Source: Kitasatospora papulosa (GTDB taxonomy: Bacteria > Actinomycetota > Actinomycetes > Streptomycetales > Streptomycetaceae). Taken from it: a stretch of DNA of 64,000 bases. Position numbers and translations under genes: made by a program. Where the stretch lies: positions 186,001-250,000 of the forward strand of contig NZ_JNYQ01000006.1 of NCBI RefSeq assembly GCF_000717245.1. Direction: 5' to 3'. Position 1 is the first letter of the stretch, and each line of letters starts with the position of its first letter. The notes under the pieces were generated by a model. The model was not told the DNA's origin and made no database searches. It saw only the letters and a program-made list of their open reading frames with translations. Positions 17,735 through 25,832 of this stretch are shown here, piece by piece.

Positions 17735-19642
17735 TCACAGCGCCCCGGGCTCCGGCGTCCCCCGGTCCACGGGCCCCCGCCCGGACAGCACCTCGCCGTA
17801 CGCCTGCATCAGGTCGGGCAGCCGCAGTGTGGCCAGATCGTCCCGGGTCGGCGCCGCGGTGTATCCCGACAGCCGCAGATCGCGGTAGGCGCAGCTCTTC
17901 TCGTACAGGGTGCGCAGGAAACGGCCGTTGCCCAGCTCGTCGATCCACCCCTGGTCGACCACGTGCCCGCTGATGCTGCGCAGCTCGTCGAGCGACTCCT
18001 CGTCCCACACGTCGTCGTTGTCGGCCGCCAGCACCCCGCCGATCGCGGTGAGTTCGAGGGGCCGGTAGCTCGGGAAGTCGACCCGCGTGGTGAAGCGTGA
18101 GGAGAGACCGGGGTTGGTGGACAGCAGCCGGTCCATGCCCTCCGGGTAGCCGGCGAGGATGACGACGAGATGGTCCCTGTTGTCCTCCGCCCGCTTGAGG
18201 AGGACCTGAAGCGCCTCGTCGCCGTAGGCATCGCCCTTGGTGTAACCGGAGTTGGACAGGCTGTACGCCTCGTCGACGAACAGCACCCCGCCGAGTGCCG
18301 AGTCGATCAGCTCGTTCGCCTTCACGGCGGTCTGCCCGAGGAACTCGCCCACCAGATCGGAGCGCTGGGCCTCCACCAGGTGGTCGCCGCCGAGCAGACC
18401 CAGTGCGTAGAACACCCGGCCCAGAATGCGGGCGACCGTGGTCTTGCCCGTCCCGGACGGACCGGAGAAGACGAAGTGACGCTTCGGGGGCTGCACCGGC
18501 AGGCCCTGCTCCGCACGCAGGCGCGCCATGTTCAGCTGGGCGGAGAGTGCTTTGACCTGCCGCTTCACCGGTTCGAGCCCGACCATGCGCTCCAGCTCCG
18601 CCAGCGCCTTCGCGAGCATCGCGGGATCGCTCGGCCCCGCGGGGAAGACGGCGGTCCGTGGTGCGCCCCGTTTCGTCCGCGTCGCGTCGCCGCCGGGCCC
18701 GGAGGACGGCACCGCGGTACCGGGAAGGACCTGCGGGTCGCCGCCGAGCCAGGGCTCACGGCCGTCCGCCAGGTCGGTGTCGAGCGCCGTGTCGCCGTCC
18801 GCCCGTGCCTCCACGCCCGTGCCGTCCGCGCCGAAACCGGCCAGTGAGACCGCGGCGAGGTCGACCGCCTCGTCGTATCCGTCCCCCTCGGAGATGGCCG
18901 CGAGCCGGGCCGAGGTGTCCATGAAGGCCGGGTCCACGCGGTGCACCGCCCGGTAGAGGGGCAGGGCCGCCGCGCTGCGGCCGGTGCCCTCGTGCGCCCG
19001 CGCCAGCCAGTAGCGCAGCTCCTTGCGCTGCGGCTGTTCACTGCGGCAACGCATCAGGGCGGCCGAGAGGAAGGGCTCCGCCTGCCCGTACATCTCCAGG
19101 CGCACCCGGGCCATGCCGCCGAACAGTCCCGCCTCGATGCCGAGCAGCGGATCGTCCACCAGATGTTCCGTGGTGCGCACGAGCTGCTCCCAGTCCTTGA
19201 CCAGATAGGAGCGGCAGGCGTGCAGGAAGCGCACCTGGGGATCGGTGTCGACGGGCGGCAGGCCGGCCAACGCCCGGTCCAGCTCCGGGACATGACGGCC
19301 GTCGAGCCAGTGCGAGGCGTGCGCGAGCAGGAGGTCGCGAGGGCTCTCCAGCACCGGCTGCACCCACCAGCCGAGCCAGTACCACGAGTTGAGTGTGCGA
19401 CGGTGGCGCGTGCGCTGCTCACCGAAGCGGTCCCGATGGCGGAACATGCGTAACAGCGCCGTGGTCGTGTCGATCCGCAGCGCGTGCAGGCCCAGCCAGC
19501 CGTCCGCCATGCCGGGATCGAGACGTACCGCGGCTCTGAACTCCTCCTCGGCCTGCGGGTACGCGCCCATCGTGTAGGCGTCCACCCCGCGCAGCCAGGC
19601 AAGGTCGGCCGGGGCCTGCGTGCCCGGCGTGCCGATGTCCAT
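17735..19642 (-). CDS. AAA+ ATPase with TPR-like N-terminus, EccA/CbxX-like
   Basis: 635 residues. The N-terminal 330 residues are helical and TPR-like (AEEEFRAAVRLDPG, LPLYRAVHRVDPAF), then a low-complexity linker, then a CbxX/CfqX AAA+ domain (about 380-620) with FSGPSGTGKTTVARILG (Walker A), GGVLFVDEAYSL (Walker B), VVILAGYPEGM and the arginine finger region GLSSRFTTRV. This layout matches EccA of type VII secretion systems, but no ESX genes are near. The ATG at 19642 has GGGGGA upstream. Codon 64 is TTA (19451-19453), making translation dependent on the rare bldA tRNA and so on development. Confidence 0.88.
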   Translation of the reverse strand: MDIGTPGTQAPADLAWLRGVDAYTMGAYPQAEEEFRAAVRLDPGMADGWLGLHALRIDTTTALLRMFRHRDRFGEQRTRHRRTLNSWYWLGWWVQPVLESPRDLLLAHASHWLDGRHVPELDRALAGLPPVDTDPQVRFLHACRSYLVKDWEQLVRTTEHLVDDPLLGIEAGLFGGMARVRLEMYGQAEPFLSAALMRCRSEQPQRKELRYWLARAHEGTGRSAAALPLYRAVHRVDPAFMDTSARLAAISEGDGYDEAVDLAAVSLAGFGADGTGVEARADGDTALDTDLADGREPWLGGDPQVLPGTAVPSSGPGGDATRTKRGAPRTAVFPAGPSDPAMLAKALAELERMVGLEPVKRQVKALSAQLNMARLRAEQGLPVQPPKRHFVFSGPSGTGKTTVARILGRVFYALGLLGGDHLVEAQRSDLVGEFLGQTAVKANELIDSALGGVLFVDEAYSLSNSGYTKGDAYGDEALQVLLKRAEDNRDHLVVILAGYPEGMDRLLSTNPGLSSRFTTRVDFPSYRPLELTAIGGVLAADNDDVWDEESLDELRSISGHVVDQGWIDELGNGRFLRTLYEKSCAYRDLRLSGYTAAPTRDDLATLRLPDLMQAYGEVLSGRGPVDRGTPEPGAL

Positions 19643-19774
19643 CAGGTCCCCCACAAACCGAGCCCCCAGAATGTCCCGCCCGCACAGCATGCCCAGCACG
19701 GCACGCCTAATCACCGCGCCGTGGACGGGAATTGACCACATCCGAGACGCATCGTACCTGTACAGGGAGTGAGC

Positions 19775-19790
19775 GGTTAAGTACGTAACC
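19775..19790. promoter_or_regulatory. Palindrome upstream of the AAA+ gene
   Basis: GGTTA (19775-19779) and TAACC (19786-19790) around a GTAC centre, in an AT-richer patch about 135 bases upstream of the start. Possible operator. Confidence 0.35.
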
Positions 19791-19856
19791 GGCGCCTCGG
19801 GGGCGGTGACCCAGGGTGAGCGGGAGGCCTGTGCGGAGGGCGCGGGAGGGCAGAAC

Positions 19857-19892
19857 GAAGCCCCCGGTCACGGGGGAACAACCGGGGGCTTC
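19857..19892. terminator. Strong hairpin between the kinase and AAA+ genes
   Basis: Perfect 12-base arms GAAGCCCCCGGT and ACCGGGGGCTTC with a 12-base loop that itself carries CGGGGG. It follows the leftward kinase gene by about 120 bases. The rest of 19643-20009 holds no gene; 19893-20009 has a GC-balanced, structured look (for example CCTCGGTCAAGCCGAG) but no RNA family was recognised. Confidence 0.65.
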
Positions 19893-20009
19893 GCGTACGT
19901 GTGGGCTCCGAGAAGCCGCACATCGAGAACGTAAGACCTGTACGGCCCCTCGGTCAAGCCGAGTTGAGGTTCGTGCGGGTGCTTTTCCCGTCGGTGGAGA
20001 CGGTGCCCT

Positions 20010-20624
20010 TCAGGCTTCACCGTCCGTGACGAAATGACTCGCCCCCGCTGTCGCGTGAGGCCCTTCCAGCCACTCGTATCCCTCAGGTACCCGCCGTATC
20101 ACCGCATCGGCGAAGGGGAGCGAGGGATCACCGGCGAAATGGCGCTGCTCCGCGACGGTCCAGCCGTCCCAGAACTCCGAGAGCCCCGGGCCGTCACGCA
20201 GCCGCCCCTGCTCCCAGGACGCCGCGCTGTCCCCCTCGATCCACAGCAGTGCCGCGAGGAACGGCCGCACCGAGGAACGGCCGGCCCCCACTCCCTCGAC
20301 CAGGAGCACGGGGGCCGGGTCCAGCGTCCGCGGCGGCCCGAAGCGCCGGGCCGTCCAGTCGTACGGGAGATACCGGGCCGGCTCCCCGCGCGAGAGGGGG
20401 TCCAGGACCTGCGCCCGGAGCCGGCCGGTCCAGCCGAAGAGCTCCTCGTGCGTGGCCAGGTCGTCCAGCCGCAGTACCGGCGCGTCCCCGAGCGCGGTGG
20501 CCAGGCGGCCGGCGAACGTGCTCTTGCCGGACCCCGCGTGACCGTCGACCGCGATCAGCCGTACAGGCCCGCAGGACGGAGGGAGGGCGCGCAGCCGGCG
20601 CGCGTGGTCCGCCAGGTCGGTCAT
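20010..20624 (-). CDS. Small P-loop kinase, uridine kinase-like
   Basis: 204 residues. IAVDGHAGSGKSTFAGRLA is a clear Walker A, followed by LRLDDL and VLLVEGVGAGRSS as expected for uridine kinase/NMP-kinase-like proteins. I use the ATG at 20624, with an AGGGTGGAG element just upstream; a GTG at 20633 is possible. The natural substrate is uncertain: many actinomycete proteins of this type have never been assayed. Convergent signals and a strong hairpin lie downstream. Confidence 0.82.
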   Translation of the reverse strand: MTDLADHARRLRALPPSCGPVRLIAVDGHAGSGKSTFAGRLATALGDAPVLRLDDLATHEELFGWTGRLRAQVLDPLSRGEPARYLPYDWTARRFGPPRTLDPAPVLLVEGVGAGRSSVRPFLAALLWIEGDSAASWEQGRLRDGPGLSEFWDGWTVAEQRHFAGDPSLPFADAVIRRVPEGYEWLEGPHATAGASHFVTDGEA

Positions 20625-20679
20625 GTCCTCCACCCTACGAGACCGGGCCGAGCGGCTCCGGGCCCGCGCAGGTCACGTC

Positions 20680-20695
20680 AGTGGACCAGACCAAT
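20680..20695. promoter_or_regulatory. DasR-like (dre) site, weak
   Basis: AGTGGACCAGACCAAT resembles the DasR operator consensus (TGGTCTAGACCA core) at about 12 of 16 positions. It lies between the kinase (leftward) and the exported peptidase (rightward), 116 bases before the latter. Confidence 0.3.
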
Positions 20696-20810
20696 ATTGC
20701 CGTCGCGGCACGGGTCGAATGTCTGGCCGGAACCGGTCCCGACCCGCGATAGTTGGGCCACCGATCGGCACCCGCAGCCCCAATCCGTTCAACGACCGGG
20801 GGTCTCGCCC

Positions 20811-22166
20811 ATGACCAGACCGACTTCACGCAGGACCGTGCTCACCGCCGCGCTCGCGGCCGGGGCAGGCGTCGTCGCCGCCGCAGGACCGGCGGGCGCG
20901 GCCCCTTCCCGGACCTCCTCGTCCCAGGCGGCATCCTCTCTCGTGGACAACCGATTCTGGACCACCCACACCGACTGGCGCTGCGGCTCCACGGCAGGGA
21001 CCCGCGCGGTCCCCGGCCGCCGGCCCGGCCTGGTGATCTCCACCCCCGCCGGAAGCGCCGACTACACCGACCCGCACACCGGCACGACCACCACCTGGGA
21101 GTACGCGAGCTGGACCTCCCCGGTCCATCGCCCGGCCGTCCCCGCCACCGAGGTGATCGCCTCCTGGAACGCCGCCACCCCGGAGGGCACCTGGATCCAG
21201 GTCGAGCTGCGCGGCAGCTACTCGGACGGCACGGACACCCCCTGGTACGTCATGGGCCGCTGGGCCTCGGCCGACACGGACATCCGGCGTACCTCCGTCG
21301 ACGACCAGACGGACGGGAAGAGCACCGTCTGGACCGACACCTTCTCGGTCGACGACGCGGCGAGCGGACTGCGACTGGTCGCGTACCGGCTGCGGCTCAC
21401 CCTCCACCGGACACCCGGCACCCGCCTCACCCCCACCGTCCACCGCGTCGGCGCCATGGCCTCGGACGTCCCCGACCGCTTCACCGTCCCGGCCAGCACG
21501 CCCGGTGCCGCCCGTGAGCTCGCGGTGCCCCGCTACTCGCAGAACGTCCACGTGGGGGAGTACCCCGAGTACGACAACGGGGGCGAGGCCTGGTGCAGCC
21601 CCACCTCCTCGCAGATGATCATCGAGTACTGGGGCCGAACCCCCACCCCCGAGGACCTGTCCTGGGTCAAGCCGGGCCTCGCCGACCCGCAGATCTGCCA
21701 CGCGGCCCGCTACACCTTCGACTACCAGTACGAAGGCTGTGGCAACTGGCCCTTCAACGCCGCCTACGCGGCGACGTACGAGGACATGAACGCAGCGGTC
21801 ACCCGGCTCGGATCACTGACCGACCTGGAACAGCTGGTCGCCGCCGGCATCCCGGTCATCACCTCGCAGTCGTTCTTCAAGGGCGAGCTCACGGGAGCGG
21901 GTTACGGGACGTCAGGACACCTGATGACGGTCATCGGCTTCACGGCCGACGGCGACGTGATCGCCAACGACCCCGCCTCGCCGTCCAACGACGCGGTGCG
22001 CCGGGTCTACCGGCGGCGGGAGTGGGAGACGATCTGGCTGAGGACGAAGCGGTACGACGCGAACGGCGCGGTCAGGGGCGGCACGGGCGGGGTCTGCTAC
22101 GTCTACTGGCCGGTCGACCCGAGTGCGCGTCAGCGCCGCGTCCTGAGGTCGCTCGGGCTGGTCTGA
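20811..22166 (+). CDS. Tat-exported C39-type cysteine peptidase
   Basis: 451 residues. The N-terminus RPTSRRTVLTAALAAG is a twin-arginine signal, with a hydrophobic run and AGAA cleavage region near residue 30. Residues 40-225 are a beta-rich domain; the C-terminal part (about 235-450) is a papain-fold C39_2 domain with the probable catalytic cysteine in GEAWCSPTS, histidine in SGHLMTVIGF and acid/amide in ANDPAS. Proteins of this form are exported peptidases with unknown targets. Codon bias is normal. A weak DasR-like site upstream would fit use in polymer or cell-wall turnover, which is inference. Confidence 0.87.
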   Translation: MTRPTSRRTVLTAALAAGAGVVAAAGPAGAAPSRTSSSQAASSLVDNRFWTTHTDWRCGSTAGTRAVPGRRPGLVISTPAGSADYTDPHTGTTTTWEYASWTSPVHRPAVPATEVIASWNAATPEGTWIQVELRGSYSDGTDTPWYVMGRWASADTDIRRTSVDDQTDGKSTVWTDTFSVDDAASGLRLVAYRLRLTLHRTPGTRLTPTVHRVGAMASDVPDRFTVPASTPGAARELAVPRYSQNVHVGEYPEYDNGGEAWCSPTSSQMIIEYWGRTPTPEDLSWVKPGLADPQICHAARYTFDYQYEGCGNWPFNAAYAATYEDMNAAVTRLGSLTDLEQLVAAGIPVITSQSFFKGELTGAGYGTSGHLMTVIGFTADGDVIANDPASPSNDAVRRVYRRREWETIWLRTKRYDANGAVRGGTGGVCYVYWPVDPSARQRRVLRSLGLV

Positions 22167-22177
22167 GCGTGCGGGAG

Positions 22178-22216
22178 GGCCGGGGCGCGCAGCCCAGGAG
22201 GCGAGCGCGCCCGGCC
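22178..22216. terminator. Hairpin terminator after the C39 peptidase
   Basis: GGCCGGGGCGCGC (22178-22190) pairs with GCGCGCCCGGCC (22205-22216) with one bulged G. Confidence 0.5.
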
Positions 22217-22369
22217 GTCCTGCGGGAGCCGTCCTCGGGGCAGTGCCCGCTCACCCGAGGACTGCGGGCACGGGAGTGGCCTGAGCTGCGGGGGCCCGGC
22301 GCGGGGTACCGCAGGGGCGCCAGGCAGACTCGGCGTGTTGTAGTTCCACCACCAGAGGATGATCCACGC

Positions 22370-22954
22370 ATGATTACGCTCAGCAAGGAAGACGGCCCGG
22401 CGGACCTGGACGGCGTCACCCACCTGTCCATAGGCGTGTCCTGGGACCCCACGGCCGGGAGCAGCGGAGGGGTCATGGGCATGCTCCGCCGCAAGACCGG
22501 CACCGACCTCGACCTGATCGCCATCGCCATGCAGGGCGCGGACCCGGTGCGTCTGGCGGGCCTCGACTCGCTGGACCCCATGGGCAACGGCTCCCTGGTC
22601 CACAGCGGCGACAACCAGACCGGGCGCGGCGACGGTGACGACGAGACGGTCACGGTGGAGTTCTCGCGAGTCCCCACCAACATCACGTCGATCGTGTTCG
22701 TCGCCGCGGCCTTCAAGAAGGGCAGCTCCTTCCAGAAGGCCCGCAACATCAGCTTCAAGGTCTACGACGGGACCGGCGGCACCACCCAGCAGGTGGCCGA
22801 CATCTGGCCCAGCCTGCTGACGCAGGACAACGGCTGCGCCGTGGCGAAGGCCGTGCGGGTCGGGGGCTCGTGGAAGCTCGAAGTGATCAATGCGACCGGG
22901 AAGATCAAGCCGGGTGACGAGCACGCCCTGATGCGCTTCGCGATCAGCAAGTAG
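22370..22954 (+). CDS. TerD family protein
   Basis: 194 residues, the standard TerD length. Visible features: VTHLSIGVSWDP at the start, DLIAIAMQGADPVRL, the acidic LVHSGDNQTGRGDGDDETV segment that forms the calcium site, and FVAAAFKKGSSFQKARNISF. TerD proteins bind calcium and occur in tellurite/stress clusters; Streptomyces has many copies linked to differentiation. The inserted GVMGMLRRKTGTD loop is a common variant. Stand-alone gene with AGAGGA upstream and a hairpin directly after it. Confidence 0.92.
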   Translation: MITLSKEDGPADLDGVTHLSIGVSWDPTAGSSGGVMGMLRRKTGTDLDLIAIAMQGADPVRLAGLDSLDPMGNGSLVHSGDNQTGRGDGDDETVTVEFSRVPTNITSIVFVAAAFKKGSSFQKARNISFKVYDGTGGTTQQVADIWPSLLTQDNGCAVAKAVRVGGSWKLEVINATGKIKPGDEHALMRFAISK

Positions 22955-22960
22955 GCCTGT

Positions 22961-22981
22961 GGCCGGGGGCACCCCCCGGCC
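22961..22981. terminator. Hairpin terminator after terD-like gene
   Basis: GGCCGGGGG and CCCCCGGCC with a three-base loop, six bases after the stop. Confidence 0.65.
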
Positions 22982-23423
22982 TCTGCGGCGGCGGCAGGCG
23001 CCGACCCGGGCACACGCTGCTCGACGGCGCCCGTCGCGCCGAGTTCCTGCTTCGCCCGCCGCTGGTACGCCGCTGCCACCGGAGCGTCCGGCCTGCCCTG
23101 GCATCCGTCTTCGCGGGCATCCGTGCCACGCCGGGTACGTCACCCGCCTACATCGCGGGGACGACATCTCGGGGGATCGTCCCGGCGCGGTACCGCACGG
23201 GGTTCCGGAGGACGACGCGCGCCGACCGGGGCCGCTCGTAACGTTCATCCGGCCGGCCCGGCCCCGACGAGTCGCCGGATCACCGTACCGGTGCTCGGGA
23301 TCCGAGCCACGAGCGCGCCCTCACGACGGTCCGCCCCGCGCGACGCGGCGCGGGCCGGAACATGAGGAGTCGCCGGGACGGGGTCGGCACCCACGCCCGC
23401 CCGAGCAGAGAACGGACGACTCC
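22982..23423. other. Intergenic region before the secreted hydrolase
   Basis: About 440 bases. The frame of the next gene stays open through here, but the translation (Arg/Pro/Gly-rich) has no signal of protein conservation. No clear promoter or RNA element was recognised. Confidence 0.5.
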
Positions 23424-24605
23424 ATGACCCATGCCTTCCTCCGTCGTGGCCTGACCGCCGCCACCGCGTTACTGACGCTGGCCGTCGCCATGGGCGCGCC
23501 TCCCGCCGCGGCGACCGGGGAATCCGGCGACGCACCCCGCCTGCCCGCACCGACCGGCTCCCGTGCGGTCGGCACCACGTCCCTGCACCTGACGGACGAC
23601 TCCCGCCCCGACCCCTGGGCCGCCGGGGTGGACGTGCGGGAACTCATGGTCTCCCTGTGGTACCCCACGGCGTCCCCGAACGGGCGGCGTGCGCAGTACA
23701 TGACGCCGACGGAGTCGCAGCTGCTCCTCGAGGACGGGGGCATCACCGGCCTGGAGCCGGACGTGCTGAGCACGACACGGACGAACGCCTTCGCCGGAGC
23801 CCGCCCGGCCGGGGCGCCCCGCGGCCTTCCGCTGGTCGTGCTGTCACCCGGCTTCGCCAAGCCGCGCACCACACTGACGGCACTCGCCGAAGACCTCGCG
23901 AGCCACGGCTACGTGGTGGCCGCGATCGACCACACCTACGAGAGTGTCGCCACCACCTTCCCGGACGGGCGCGTCGCCACCTGCGCGGCCTGCGACCTCC
24001 CGCACGACGAAGCGTTCTGGGACCGGCTGGTCACGAGCCGGGCCACCGACATCTCGTTCGTACGGGACGAACTGACAGGCGGGAACACGCACTGGGACGG
24101 CGCGCGTCTCGTCGACCCGTCGCGCGTCGCCGTGGCGGGCCATTCCGTCGGCGGCGCGAGCGCACTGCCGTCGCTGCTCGCCGATTCCCGGATACGTGCC
24201 GGGATCGACATCGACGGCACGACCCAGGTCCCGGTACCGGACAGCGGCCTGTCCAGGCCGTTCCTGTTCCTCGGAAGGCAGTCCCAGTACACCCCGGGCA
24301 GCGGTGGCGGTGCGGTCGCCACCTGGGAGCGCGACTGGCGACACCTGACGGGGTGGAAGCGGTGGCTCGTGGTGTCCGGAGCCGAGCACGCCTCGTTCAC
24401 CGATGTCGGCCCGCTGGCGGAGCAGTTGGGGATCGACATCGGTGCCGGCCTCCCGGCCGCCCGGGTCTCCGAGATCGTCCGCAGGTACACCCGTGCGTTC
24501 CTGCAGCAGCACCTGCGCCACCTGCCCCAGCCCCTTCTGGACAAGCCCTCCGCCCGATACCCGCAGGTCCTGTTCTGCGCCCCTGAGAGCGGCACCTGCG
24601 TCTGA
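23424..24605 (+). CDS. Secreted alpha/beta hydrolase, PAF-acetylhydrolase/lipase type
   Basis: 393 residues. Signal peptide at 1-32 (FLRRGLTAATALLTLAVAMG, then PPAAATG). The hydrolase fold has LPLVVLSPGF, the nucleophile elbow GHSVGG, a core acid in DIDGTTQ and a late histidine in GAEHASF. It belongs to the platelet-activating-factor acetylhydrolase II group that also contains actinomycete lipases and cutinase-like esterases. Codon 16 is TTA (23469-23471), within the signal peptide, so export of the enzyme should depend on bldA. Two cysteines in ATCAACDLP may form a disulfide. Stands alone. Confidence 0.86.
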   Translation: MTHAFLRRGLTAATALLTLAVAMGAPPAAATGESGDAPRLPAPTGSRAVGTTSLHLTDDSRPDPWAAGVDVRELMVSLWYPTASPNGRRAQYMTPTESQLLLEDGGITGLEPDVLSTTRTNAFAGARPAGAPRGLPLVVLSPGFAKPRTTLTALAEDLASHGYVVAAIDHTYESVATTFPDGRVATCAACDLPHDEAFWDRLVTSRATDISFVRDELTGGNTHWDGARLVDPSRVAVAGHSVGGASALPSLLADSRIRAGIDIDGTTQVPVPDSGLSRPFLFLGRQSQYTPGSGGGAVATWERDWRHLTGWKRWLVVSGAEHASFTDVGPLAEQLGIDIGAGLPAARVSEIVRRYTRAFLQQHLRHLPQPLLDKPSARYPQVLFCAPESGTCV

Positions 24606-24618
24606 GGGCCGATCCGGA

Positions 24619-24654
24619 CCGGCGCGCACGGCGTAGGAACGGCGTGCGCGCCGG
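24619..24654. terminator. Hairpin terminator after the secreted hydrolase
   Basis: CCGGCGCGCACG and CGTGCGCGCCGG, perfect 12-base arms with a 12-base loop, 14 bases after the stop. Confidence 0.65.
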
Positions 24655-24987
24655 ACGGCTCTCCCCGTCCACGGCGCGATTCCGCGCAGGTCCGTGAAAT
24701 GGCCGGTTCCGGTCCGCCGGGAATCGTACCGCTCGGGCACTGCGCATTCCGGAGGGAGCAGATGATGTGCGCGGGCTTCCCTGTCGGGCGCGAGATCTGC
24801 CGTGAGCGCCGATCGGTACGCGTTGTTGAATTCTTGCTCAACGCTCCGGAATGTGTGCACGCATTATTCCTCGCGCCATACGGATTTCAGCATCGATATC
24901 CGGACCTTGACTCCGTGCCGCACCTTTGCCCAGGGATCTGGTCCGGCGGGTGTTCCTGGCCGGGTTCCAGGCCGTACGGTAGCGATC
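24655..24987. other. AT-richer intergenic region before the GNAT gene
   Basis: 333 bases, visibly less GC-rich than the surroundings between 24815 and 24930. It includes GTTGA/TCAAC arms (24825-24829, 24838-24842). It probably holds the promoter of the acetyltransferase gene. No gene seen. Confidence 0.5.
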
Positions 24988-25530
24988 ATGAATATGTCCT
25001 TCCGGCGGATTTCCGCTTCCGATGCCGACTCCCTGATCCGCTTTCTGACCAGCGAGGACTGGCCGTTCCACGTCGTGAGCCAGGTGGACCGGGAGACCGC
25101 CGGCCAATGGGTCACCGAGGGTCGCTTCGAGAGCGAGGAGAACAGGAGTTTCTGGGTGGTCGACGACGGGGCTGCGGTCGGCCTGGTGCGTCTCATGGAC
25201 CTCGGGGACGCCACACCGCTGTTCGACCTACGGCTGCGCGCCGCCGACCGCGGCCGCGGGGTCGGGGCCGTGGCGGTCGCGTGGCTGACCAGGTATCTCT
25301 TCGAGGAATTCCCCGACGTACGGCGTATCGAGGGCACGACCCGGCAGGACAACCGTGCGATGCGACGGGTCTTCGTGCGCTGCGGCTACGCCAAGGAGGC
25401 CCACTACCGGGATGCCTGGCCGTCGTCCGGCGGCGAGGTCCACGACGCGGTCGGATACGCGGTTCTGCGCCGCGACTGGCTGTCCGGGGTAGTGACCGCC
25501 CCGCAGTGGAATGACGAGCCCTGCGAATAG
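24988..25530 (+). CDS. GNAT family N-acetyltransferase
   Basis: 180 residues, RimJ/RimL-like. The acetyl-CoA loop is visible in LRAADRGRGVGAVAVAWL and the C-terminal strand in DNRAMRRVFVRCGYAKEAHY. The start at 24988 is internal to a longer open frame whose first residues do not fit the family. It lies 133 bases upstream of the RiPP precursor on the same strand. It could acylate the peptide or confer immunity, but acetyltransferases of this type are abundant and the link is only positional. Confidence 0.85.
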   Translation: MNMSFRRISASDADSLIRFLTSEDWPFHVVSQVDRETAGQWVTEGRFESEENRSFWVVDDGAAVGLVRLMDLGDATPLFDLRLRAADRGRGVGAVAVAWLTRYLFEEFPDVRRIEGTTRQDNRAMRRVFVRCGYAKEAHYRDAWPSSGGEVHDAVGYAVLRRDWLSGVVTAPQWNDEPCE

Positions 25531-25595
25531 AACGGGTTTTTCTGCTACAGAATGGCGAACGCGTTCCCTTTCTCCCGCGCTCCGCATATCACCCC

Positions 25596-25625
25596 TTGTC
25601 CGTCCGGTAAATGCTGTCGTACTCT
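25596..25625 (+). promoter_or_regulatory. Candidate promoter of the RiPP precursor gene
   Basis: TTGTCC (25596-25601) and TACTCT (25620-25625) with an 18-base spacer, ending 38 bases before the precursor ATG. Confidence 0.4.
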
Positions 25626-25663
25626 CGCCGAGAACTGCCGGCAACGTCGCTCTGGAGGCGAAC

Positions 25664-25825
25664 ATGGCTGACAACACCGCAAGGAATACCGAGGAGCAGG
25701 AATTCCCCGAGGTGGAGGTCAAGGTCTCACCCGTGGCCGAGAGGGCGCGGGCGACCTTCGCCAAGACGCACAATCGTGCGGGCGTTCCCGACTTCACCCA
25801 GATGTTCGGTGACTCGGTGAAGTAG
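25664..25825 (+). CDS. Candidate RiPP precursor peptide
   Basis: 53 residues, start supported by GGAGG six bases upstream. The first half is acidic (NTEEQEFPEVEVKV, residues 8-21), as in leader peptides. The second half holds Arg27, Arg29 and Arg38, and aromatic residues F32, H36, F44 and F48 at spacings of 4, 8 and 4, with segments FAKTHNRAGVPDF (32-44) and TQMFGDSVK (45-53). There is no Cys, no Ser/Thr-rich core and no double-Gly cleavage site, which argues against lanthipeptide or thiazole classes. A 21-base-pair hairpin follows, then the modification genes. The family is not one I recognise; identification rests on size, position and neighbours. Confidence 0.72.
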   Translation: MADNTARNTEEQEFPEVEVKVSPVAERARATFAKTHNRAGVPDFTQMFGDSVK

Positions 25826-25832
25826 GGATCGA

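Noticed and set aside
19893..20009. tRNA or 6C RNA gene
   Set aside because: No cloverleaf with a T-loop, and no paired C-rich loops could be formed.
20811..22166. C39 peptidase as the RiPP leader protease
   Set aside because: It carries a Tat signal, is not fused to an ABC transporter, and lies behind three terminators from the cluster; kept only as a testable possibility.
25611..25820. Alternative small frame overlapping the precursor
   Set aside because: No ribosome site, Arg/Ser-rich, and shifted by one base from the supported peptide frame.
25664..25825. Precursor as a FxSxx-COOH (FxsA-type) peptide
   Set aside because: The C-terminus has F, then G, D, S, V, K; the serine is one position too late for that class and no matching partner proteins are present.
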